Part shown: in pieces, positions 33,820-40,324 of the stretch | How positions within the stretch are numbered: the stretch's first letter is position 1 | Layout: the number at the start of each line of letters is the position of its first letter | Assembly: GCF_008017415.1 (NCBI RefSeq) | Contig: NZ_VRSV01000001.1 | Coordinates: forward strand, 1,178,001 to 1,242,000 | Length of the DNA stretch: 64,000 nt | From: Microbacterium hatanonis | GTDB lineage: Bacteria > Actinomycetota > Actinomycetes > Actinomycetales > Microbacteriaceae | Reading direction: 5' to 3' | The notes under the pieces: generated by a model | The model's input: only the letters and a program-made list of their open reading frames with translations | What the model was told of the DNA's origin: nothing | The model's database searches: none | Translations under genes and position numbers: made by a program

Positions 33820-33825
33820 TGGGCG

Positions 33826-34374
33826 GTGAGTTCCGAGCGCGTCGCCCCTCCCGACCGTCGAGCAGGCGAGGAGATCTGGGCCGACTACACCGCAGCGCAC
33901 CCCGCAGCCGTCGCGGCCTCGCCGGAGTACACGATCGAGCACTTCGGCGACACGGTACGCCTCGCCGATGAGCTGCTCGCCCATGTCCTCTCGGGACGCA
34001 AGCGTGCGACGTCCGAGCTGGTCGCCGACTTCCTCGAACGAGGCGACCCCGTTCCGCGCATCGGCTCGCACTGGATCGCGTGCGACGGCCGCGGTGTTCC
34101 CCGCATCGTCATCCGCAGCACCGAGTTGCGGATCGGCACGTTCGCATCCGTCGATGCCGCCTTCGCGGCGGACGAGGGTGAGGACGACCTGACTCTGGAC
34201 AGCTGGCGCCGGGAGCACCGGGTCTACTGGACCCGCGTGAGCGAGGCCCAGGGCCGGGATTGGTCGGAGGACGACGAGATCGTCTTCGAGCGCTTCGCCG
34301 TCGTGTGGCCGCCGGCGCTGGCCGACCCGGGGTACGGCGAGCGTCAGAGTGTGTCGTCGGACCGCGTCGTCTGA
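33826..34374 (+). CDS. ASCH domain protein
   Basis: A 182-residue protein with an ASCH (PUA-like beta-barrel) domain in roughly residues 40-165: LADELLAHVLSGRKRATSEL holds the GxKxxT motif, and the domain runs to IVFERFAVVW. ASCH proteins are thought to bind RNA, and some have amidohydrolase or ribonuclease activity; which applies here is open. GTG start, placed by the CACCAT box. The gene ends 31 bases inside the convergent 34344 gene. Confidence 0.88.
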   Translation: MSSERVAPPDRRAGEEIWADYTAAHPAAVAASPEYTIEHFGDTVRLADELLAHVLSGRKRATSELVADFLERGDPVPRIGSHWIACDGRGVPRIVIRSTELRIGTFASVDAAFAADEGEDDLTLDSWRREHRVYWTRVSEAQGRDWSEDDEIVFERFAVVWPPALADPGYGERQSVSSDRVV

Positions 34375-34598
34375 CGGGTGACGCGCTCCCCCGCCGCCGG
34401 ATCGACGGCGGTACGTGTGACGGTGTCCGTCTGGCGGCGACGCGCCATGAGAATGATGCCGATGAGGAAGACGAGCGCGCCGGCGCCCATGAGGATGTAG
34501 CCGATCATGTCGAGGTTGACCCCCGGCACGTCGACGTTGACGGCGAACGCGAGGATGGCGCCGATGACGAACAGCGCGATTCCGGCTCCGATGCTCAT
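34344..34598 (-). CDS. Small two-helix membrane protein (DUF6458-like)
   Basis: An 84-residue protein: helix 1 GIALFVIGAILAFAVNV, a short turn with VDVPGVNLDMIG, helix 2 YILMGAGALVFLIGIIL, then a basic/Thr-rich cytosolic tail (ARRRQTDTVTRTAVD). This layout is common in actinobacteria and of unknown function. A gaggag-type ribosome site precedes the ATG at 34598. A perfect 14-bp palindrome lies about 20 bases upstream. Confidence 0.8.
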   Translation of the reverse strand: MSIGAGIALFVIGAILAFAVNVDVPGVNLDMIGYILMGAGALVFLIGIILMARRRQTDTVTRTAVDPAAGERVTRQTTRSDDTL

Positions 34599-34616
34599 GA
34601 CAGCACTCCTCTCGAG

Positions 34617-34630
34617 GCGGCACGTGCCGC
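34617..34630. promoter_or_regulatory. Perfect 14-bp palindrome upstream of the small membrane protein
   Basis: gcggcacgtgccgc, symmetric about its centre, about 20 bases before the 34598 start codon. It could be an operator; GC-rich palindromes also arise by chance. Confidence 0.3.
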
Positions 34631-34709
34631 ACATCGACACGATGGCAGGCTGGGGCCCGACGCGGCGAGGGCTTGACACAGGCCGGATGCTGCGAGTGTG
34701 ACCGCGGCC

Positions 34710-34785
34710 CACGGGTCAGACATCGCGATCGGCCGACACATCGCGCCTGGCGGGCTGTCTGAGCCGATAGAGATGTCTCACGGTG
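34710..34785. repeat. Imperfect palindromic repeat, copy B
   Basis: Left arm 34710-34733 (cac.gg.cagacatc...atcggc) pairs with right arm 34763-34785 (gccgat...gatgtctcacggtg), with a gaca/tgtc inner stem and a gcgcctggcg loop. It shares gcgatcggccga and gcctggcg with copy A at 2449-2509. It fills much of the 239-base gap 34599-34837; apart from the flanking palindrome and the next promoter I see nothing else there. Confidence 0.7.
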
Positions 34786-34824
34786 TGCGAGCGCCTCGCG
34801 GCGGCTCCTGTCGGAGGCTGGCCC

Positions 34825-34830
34825 TACTCT
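34825..34830 (+). promoter_or_regulatory. -10 box of leaderless promoter, DHFR-like gene
   Basis: TACTCT, then 7 bases (gacgacc), then ATG at 34838. Confidence 0.6.
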
Positions 34831-34837
34831 GACGACC

Positions 34838-35401
34838 ATGACTCGGATCGTCTACAACACCGCCACGACTCTCAACGGCTTCCTCGCCGACGACGCCGAC
34901 TCGCTCGCCTGGCTCTTCGCCGTGCCCGGAGCGCCGGAGGCAGAGGACGACTTCGCGAGGTTCCTCGACGGGGTCGGAGCCTTCGTCATGGGAGCCACGA
35001 CCTACGAGTGGGTGTGGGCGAACGACGAGGAGGAGAATCCGGGGTCGTGGGCGGCGACGTACGGATCGCGTCCGTGCTTCGTGGTCACCCACCGGCAGCT
35101 CCGCACCCCCGAGGGCGCCGACGTGACCTTCGTGCAAGGACCCGCAGCCGATTGGGTGGAGACGGTCATCGAGGCGGCAGCGGGGAAGGACGTCTGGATC
35201 GTCGGGGGCGGCGATCTCGTGGGTCAGTTCGCCGATATCGACCGTCTCGACGAGGTGCGCGTCTCAGTCGCCCCGGCCGTTCTCCCGTCGGGCAGGCCCC
35301 TGCTCCCCCGCCGCCTCGAGTCGGACCGGCTCCACCTCGAGCAGGTGCAGCAGAAGGGGCAGCTCGCCGAGCTCGTGTACCGGGTCAGCCCGCGGGGGTG
35401 A
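34838..35401 (+). CDS. Dihydrofolate reductase family protein (RibD C-terminal type)
   Basis: A 187-residue protein with the DHFR/RibD fold: the first strand MTRIVYNTATTLNGFLADD, the FVMGATTYEW turn, the cofactor-side VWIVGGGDLVGQFADI and the final VSVAPAVLPSGRPLLP motif. These stand-alone proteins are NADPH-dependent reductases of unknown substrate; classic folate DHFR residues are not all present. ATG placed by a TACTCT box. It overlaps the SGNH gene tail to tail by 17 bases. Confidence 0.9.
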   Translation: MTRIVYNTATTLNGFLADDADSLAWLFAVPGAPEAEDDFARFLDGVGAFVMGATTYEWVWANDEEENPGSWAATYGSRPCFVVTHRQLRTPEGADVTFVQGPAADWVETVIEAAAGKDVWIVGGGDLVGQFADIDRLDEVRVSVAPAVLPSGRPLLPRRLESDRLHLEQVQQKGQLAELVYRVSPRG

Positions 35402-36146
35402 GTTCGACCCAGTCGGCGAACTTGGCTTGACGACCGTCACCCGACGAGCGCCCGGTCAGTCGTCGTCGCACCCAGGGGGCCACGTGCTCGCGGTAGTACG
35501 CGGCGCCGCGCGGCACGACCATCCCGTCACGGGTGGGAAGCGACCACCACTCCGCCGGCGGGGTGTAGCCGAGCGCATCGATGACGCGGGCGGCCACGCG
35601 GTGGTGCCCGCGCTCGTTCATGTGCAGACGGTCGGGCGACCAGTACGACTCCTGCGACAACTCGGTGTCCGGCCAGTTGAGCGCTCGCACGATGTCGGGC
35701 CGGTCCGAGACGCGCGCGAGCACCGCCTCCGACAGCAGGTCGCCACGGCGCTGCACCACGCGACCGAGAGGCAGATGGAACGACGGATTGGCGCCCGACA
35801 GGAAGATGAGCTGCACGCCGGCCTCGTCGCATCGGTCCTTGACGCGCGAGAACAGGTCGGCGATGCGCTCCATATCGGCCCTCGGCCGGAGCATGTCGTT
35901 GCCGCCGCCGTTGAACGACAGGTGCGTCGGCCCGAGGGCGAGTGCCGGTTCGAGCTGCTCCTCGACGATCGGGGCGGCGAGCTTGCCGCGGATGGCGAGG
36001 TTGGCGTACGAGATCGACTCGCCCGCCGCATCCGCCCATCCCTGTGCCGCCAGATCGGCCCAGCCTCGGACGGTGCCGTCGGGCAGCTCGTCGCCGACGC
36101 CTTCGGTGAAGGAGTCGCCGATGGCGACGAAGCGAACAGATGCCAC
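35385..36146 (-). CDS. SGNH/GDSL-family hydrolase
   Basis: A 253-residue esterase-like protein. Block I AIGDSFTEGVGDE holds the catalytic Ser, block II Gly is in YANLAIRGK, block III Asn is in SFNGGGNDML, and block V DRLHMNERGHHRVA gives the Asp-x-x-His pair, so the active site is complete. No signal peptide is seen, so it may act in the cytosol on an acylated metabolite. GTG start fixed by a TAGGCT box 6 bases upstream. Confidence 0.93.
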   Translation of the reverse strand: MASVRFVAIGDSFTEGVGDELPDGTVRGWADLAAQGWADAAGESISYANLAIRGKLAAPIVEEQLEPALALGPTHLSFNGGGNDMLRPRADMERIADLFSRVKDRCDEAGVQLIFLSGANPSFHLPLGRVVQRRGDLLSEAVLARVSDRPDIVRALNWPDTELSQESYWSPDRLHMNERGHHRVAARVIDALGYTPPAEWWSLPTRDGMVVPRGAAYYREHVAPWVRRRLTGRSSGDGRQAKFADWVELTPAG

Positions 36147-36152
36147 GTGCTC

Positions 36153-36158
36153 AGCCTA
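36153..36158 (-). promoter_or_regulatory. -10 box of leaderless promoter, SGNH hydrolase
   Basis: TAGGCT on the minus strand, then 6 bases (gagcac), then GTG at 36146. Confidence 0.65.
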
Positions 36159-36164
36159 GGCGCG

Positions 36165-37514
36165 TCAGCGGTCGTCGAGTGCGCGGCCCCGGTGGTCGGC
36201 GACCCCGAACGATGCCACCACCGCCACCGCGAAGAACGCCGCGAACACGACGAAGAGGAGCGGGGCGCCGCCCCACGCGAGAAGCGGCGGCACCGACAGG
36301 GGCGCGAGGATCGACGCGATGCGTCCGATGCCGGCGGCCCATCCCGATCCCGTGGCGCGAAGCGACGTGGGATACGTCTCGGGCGACACGGCGTACAGCG
36401 CTCCCCAGGCACCCAGGTTGAAGAACGACAGAGCCATGCCCGCGGCGATCACTGAGACCTCCCCGGTCGCCGTTCCGAACAGCACGGCCGAGACCGCGGA
36501 GCCGGCGAGGAACACGGCGAGCGTCGCGCGGCGCCCCCAGACCTCGATCAGCCAGGCGGCCACCGCATAGCCGGGCAGCTGGGCGAGCGTGATGACGAGG
36601 GTGAACCCGAACGAGCGCACGAGGTCGTACCCCTGCGAGACCAGAATGGTGGGGATCCAGATGAACGCGCCGTAGTACGAGAAGTTGACGCAGAACCAGA
36701 GCACCCAGAGGCTCGCGGTGCGCAGTCGGAACTCCGGAGTCCACAGCGCTGCGAGACGCCCGCCGGCGTCTTTCGCCGCCGCAGGAGTCGTGTCGGACAG
36801 GGGCGGCGCCGACGGCAGACGGCCGGCCGATCGCTGCAGATCGGCCACGATGGCAGCCGCTGCGGTCGACCGCCCGCGGCGGGCCAGCCACCGCGGCGAC
36901 TCGGGGAGACCCCACCGCACGATCAGGGCGTACGCGGCGGGGATCGCACCGAGCGCGAAGGCCCACCGCCATCCGTCGGGTGACGTGGGGATGACGAAGA
37001 AACCGATCAGCGCGGCGGCGGTCCATCCCACGGCCCAGAACGCCTCGAGGAAGACGATGATGCGTCCGCGGATGCGGGCGGGAGCGAACTCGCTCACGTA
37101 GGTGGACGCGACCGGCAGCTCCGCACCGAGACCGAGGCCGACGAAGAATCGCAGGATCAGCAGGGCGACGAGCCCGCCGACCAGCGCGCTGGCGCCCGTC
37201 GCGATGCCGTAGACGACGAGCGTCAGGGCGAACACCTGGCGACGACCGAACCGGTCGGCCAGGAGCCCGCCGACGCTCGCCCCGATCGCCATCCCGACGA
37301 AGCCGATCGACGCGATCCACGCCGTCTCCCCCGGCTGCAGACTCCACTGCACAGCGAGGGTGGCGATGATGAAGGAGATGAGCCCGACGTCCATCGCGTC
37401 GAGAGCCCACCCGATTCCCGATCCGCTGAGGATCTTCAGGTGCCGACGGGTGAAAGGAAGGTCGTCGAGCTGCTCCGAGATGGTCGGAGCAGTAGACGGC
37501 GGCGCGTCGCTCAT
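36165..37514 (-). CDS. MFS transporter (metabolite:proton symporter-like)
   Basis: A 449-residue, twelve-helix major facilitator. The inter-helix motif LLADRFGRRQVF (helices 2-3), the GLGAELPVASTYVSEFAPAR segment (helices 4-5) and PESPRWLARRGR after helix 6 place it with the sugar-porter and aromatic-acid/niacin groups. The cargo cannot be read from the sequence. The ATG at 37514 has a TACGCT box 6 bases upstream. It stands as a single-gene unit next to the LLM oxidoreductase. Confidence 0.92.
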   Translation of the reverse strand: MSDAPPSTAPTISEQLDDLPFTRRHLKILSGSGIGWALDAMDVGLISFIIATLAVQWSLQPGETAWIASIGFVGMAIGASVGGLLADRFGRRQVFALTLVVYGIATGASALVGGLVALLILRFFVGLGLGAELPVASTYVSEFAPARIRGRIIVFLEAFWAVGWTAAALIGFFVIPTSPDGWRWAFALGAIPAAYALIVRWGLPESPRWLARRGRSTAAAAIVADLQRSAGRLPSAPPLSDTTPAAAKDAGGRLAALWTPEFRLRTASLWVLWFCVNFSYYGAFIWIPTILVSQGYDLVRSFGFTLVITLAQLPGYAVAAWLIEVWGRRATLAVFLAGSAVSAVLFGTATGEVSVIAAGMALSFFNLGAWGALYAVSPETYPTSLRATGSGWAAGIGRIASILAPLSVPPLLAWGGAPLLFVVFAAFFAVAVVASFGVADHRGRALDDR

Positions 37515-37520
37515 GGAGAC

Positions 37521-37526
37521 AGCGTA
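37521..37526 (-). promoter_or_regulatory. -10 box of leaderless promoter, MFS transporter
   Basis: TACGCT on the minus strand, then 6 bases (gtctcc), then ATG at 37514. Confidence 0.65.
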
Positions 37527-37539
37527 GGAGCAGCGGGGC

Positions 37540-38574
37540 TCAGTCGGAGGCCAGCATGTCGTGCACGAGCGGGAGCACCCGGGTGCCGTAGAGCTCGATG
37601 CTCGACACGAGCTTGGAGTGCGCGAGCGACCCGCTGGCGAACTTCATCTGGAAGCGCGACGCGCCGATCGTGCGAACGGTGTCTGCGATCTTCCGTGCCA
37701 CCGTCTCGGGCGATCCGACGTACAGGGCTCCTTCGGGGCCGACATCGTGCTGGAAGCGGAGACGGTTGTACGTCGGCCATCCCCGTTCCGCGCCGATGAC
37801 GTTGTTCAGCTCGGCGACCCCCTCGTAGGCCTCGTCCCAGGCCTGCTGATCGGTCTCGGCGATGTGGCCCGGCGAATGCACCGAGATCGGCAGTGTCGGC
37901 CGCTCGAACGACTCGAGCGATCGCCGGTAGAGGTCGGCGAAGGGCGCGAAACGGTGAGACGGGCCACCGATGATGGCCAGCACCAATCCGAATCCGTAGC
38001 GCGCAGCGCGCACGACCGACTCGGGCGAGCCGCCGACGCCGACCCAGGCGGTGAGCCCGTTCTCCGTCTTCGGGTAGACATCGGCCGCGTCGAGCGGTGC
38101 GCGCGTCGTGCCCGACCACGTCAACGGCTTCTCGAGCAGGAGCTGGGAGAAGAGGTCGAGCTTCTCCTCGAAGAGCACCTCGTAGTCGCGCAGGTCGAAG
38201 CCGAAAAGGGGGAACGACTCGATGAACGAGCCGCGTCCGAGGATGACCTCGGCGCGCCCGTTCGAGACGGCATCGAGCGTCGCGAACCGCTCGTAGACGC
38301 GCACGGGGTCGTCTGATGAGAGGACCGTCACCGCGGTACCGAGGTGGATCGCGTTCGTGCGGGCGGCGGCTGCGGCGAGAACGATCTCGGGGCTCGTCAC
38401 CGCGAAGTCCTTGCGGTGATGCTCCCCCACGCCGAAGAACGACAGCCCCACCTGGTCGGCGAGCACCGCCTGGTCGACGACGTTCCGAATCGTCTGAGCG
38501 TCGCTCAGAAGAATGCCGTCGTCACCCCGAGAGATGTCACCGAAGGTGTCGAGCCCGAGTTCCACTGTGTCCAC
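37540..38574 (-). CDS. LLM class flavin-dependent oxidoreductase
   Basis: A 344-residue luciferase-like monooxygenase (bacterial luciferase alpha-type barrel). FFGVGEHHRKDFAVTSPEIV, RVYERFATLDAVSNGRAEVI and LGRGSFIESFPLFG are hallmarks of the group that uses reduced FMN or F420. The substrate is not known. The start is a GTG at 38574 with a shortened ribosome site (aaagagg) and a leader; a TAGGTT box lies near 38604-38609 on the minus strand. The neighbours give no clear pathway. Confidence 0.92.
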   Translation of the reverse strand: MDTVELGLDTFGDISRGDDGILLSDAQTIRNVVDQAVLADQVGLSFFGVGEHHRKDFAVTSPEIVLAAAAARTNAIHLGTAVTVLSSDDPVRVYERFATLDAVSNGRAEVILGRGSFIESFPLFGFDLRDYEVLFEEKLDLFSQLLLEKPLTWSGTTRAPLDAADVYPKTENGLTAWVGVGGSPESVVRAARYGFGLVLAIIGGPSHRFAPFADLYRRSLESFERPTLPISVHSPGHIAETDQQAWDEAYEGVAELNNVIGAERGWPTYNRLRFQHDVGPEGALYVGSPETVARKIADTVRTIGASRFQMKFASGSLAHSKLVSSIELYGTRVLPLVHDMLASD

Positions 38575-38638
38575 GCCAAGCCTCTTTTCTATTCGCCTGA
38601 ATGAACCTACCGTGCCCGCGGGCTATTCCCGTTCCGTC

Positions 38639-40312
38639 TCAGCTCTTCAACGCGCTGCGAAGGGTGTCGAGGCCGACACCTCCGATGTCGAGCGCGCGCT
38701 TGTGGAAGTCCTTGATGTCGAACGCGTCGCCGCGCCGGTCGCGGTCTTCGTCGCGCGCCTGCTCCCAGATGCGCTGGCCGACCTTGTAGGACGGCGCCTG
38801 GCCCGGCCACCCGAGGTAACGGTTGACCTCGAACTGCACGAATTCGTCGGACATGTTGACGTTGCGTCGCATGAAGTCGAGCGCGTAGTCGTGGTCCCAG
38901 ACCCCGTCGCCCGACAGACGCGGCTTCTCGAGGTGGACACCGATGTCGAGCACGACGCGAGCGGCCCGCATGCGCTGCCCGTCGAGCATCCCGAGCCGGT
39001 CGGCGGGGTCGTCGAGGAACCCGAGCTGCTCCATGAGCCTCTCGGCGTAGAGCGCCCACCCCTCGGCGTGACCCGACGTACCGGCCAGGAGCCGGCGCCA
39101 GGAGTTGAGCTGCGCGCGGTTGTAGACCGCCTGCGCGATCTGCAGGTGGTGACCGGGAACACCCTCGTGGTAGACGGTCGTGAGCTCGCGCCACGTGTCG
39201 AAGTCGTTGACGCCCTCGGGCACCGACCACCACATCCGGCCAGGGCGGGAGAAGTCGTCGGTCGGGCCGGTGTAATAGATGCCCCCTTCGCGCGTCGGCG
39301 CGATCATGCACTCCAGACGGCGAATGGGCTCCGGGATGTCGAAGTGGGTCGCGCCCAGTTCGGCGACGGCGCGGTCGCTCGTCACCTGCATCCACTGCTG
39401 GAGCTCCTCGGTGCCGTGAAGCTTGCGCGCCGGGTCGTTCTCCAGGAACGCGACGGCCTCCTCCACGGTGGCTCCGGGCAGGATCTCGTTCGCGATGGCC
39501 TCCTGCTCGGCGACCATGCGGGCGAGTTCTTCGACGCCCCATTCGTAGGTCTCGTCGAGGTCGATCGTGGCGCCCAGGAAGCGGCGCGAGTGCAGCGGAT
39601 ACACCTCACGTCCGACCGCATCCTTCTCGGTCGCCACGGGAGCCAGTTCGCCGGTCAGGAACCGGCCCAGCGCGTCGTAGGCGACGCGCGCCGCGTTCGC
39701 GCTGTCGGCGAGTTCGCGGGCGAGCGAGGCCGGCAGCTGCCCCGACTCGGGGGCGGCGTCGCCGGCGAACTCGGTGAAGAAGCCGGTGTCGGAGGTGTAG
39801 CGGGCGATCTGCGTCGCCACCTCGACGACCTGGCGACGCGCCGGCACCACACCCTGCGCGATGCCTTCCTTGAGCGTCTCGACGTAGCCCTCGATGGCCG
39901 CCGGCAGCGCGCGCATGCGCGTGGCCACCACCGACCAGTCGTCGACGGTAGACGTCGGCATGAGGTCGAACACCTGACGGATGTCCTGCGCGGGAGAGGC
40001 GATGACGTTCAGGTCGCGCAGGTGCCACCGGGCATCGTCGAGCTCGACGTCGAGCTTCAGCTCGCGCAGCAGGTCTTCCTGGGTGACCGCGTCGATCGCG
40101 TCGACGGGCTGCGCGCTCTCGAGCTTCGAGATCGTGTCGCGGACGGCACCGATGTACTGCGCGTGACCGTCGGGCGAGTAGTCGCCGTAGCGGTCGTTGA
40201 ACTCGGATCGGCCGATGTACGTCGCCGTCGTCGGCGAGATCTCGGCGAGAGTGTCGACCCAGGCGTCTGCGATCGCGTCGATCGGGGTGGGGTTACGGGG
40301 AGCGTCGGTCAT
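38639..40312 (-). CDS. DUF885 family protein (putative metalloprotease)
   Basis: A 557-residue, mostly helical protein of the DUF885 family. The conserved YHEGVPGHHLQ segment contains an HExxxHH-like zinc site, and the glutamate helix (EGWALYAERLMEQLGF) downstream is the usual third ligand region, so a zinc peptidase or carboxypeptidase is likely. No signal peptide. Two adjacent ATG codons are possible (40315 and 40312); the TAGGCT box 6 bases before 40312 favours the latter. It lies 9 bases after the polA stop, in the same direction. Confidence 0.9.
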   Translation of the reverse strand: MTDAPRNPTPIDAIADAWVDTLAEISPTTATYIGRSEFNDRYGDYSPDGHAQYIGAVRDTISKLESAQPVDAIDAVTQEDLLRELKLDVELDDARWHLRDLNVIASPAQDIRQVFDLMPTSTVDDWSVVATRMRALPAAIEGYVETLKEGIAQGVVPARRQVVEVATQIARYTSDTGFFTEFAGDAAPESGQLPASLARELADSANAARVAYDALGRFLTGELAPVATEKDAVGREVYPLHSRRFLGATIDLDETYEWGVEELARMVAEQEAIANEILPGATVEEAVAFLENDPARKLHGTEELQQWMQVTSDRAVAELGATHFDIPEPIRRLECMIAPTREGGIYYTGPTDDFSRPGRMWWSVPEGVNDFDTWRELTTVYHEGVPGHHLQIAQAVYNRAQLNSWRRLLAGTSGHAEGWALYAERLMEQLGFLDDPADRLGMLDGQRMRAARVVLDIGVHLEKPRLSGDGVWDHDYALDFMRRNVNMSDEFVQFEVNRYLGWPGQAPSYKVGQRIWEQARDEDRDRRGDAFDIKDFHKRALDIGGVGLDTLRSALKS

Positions 40313-40318
40313 CATTCG

Positions 40319-40324
40319 AGCCTA
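40319..40324 (-). promoter_or_regulatory. -10 box of leaderless promoter, DUF885 gene
   Basis: TAGGCT on the minus strand, overlapping the polA stop codon (tag), then 6 bases, then ATG at 40312. Confidence 0.6.
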
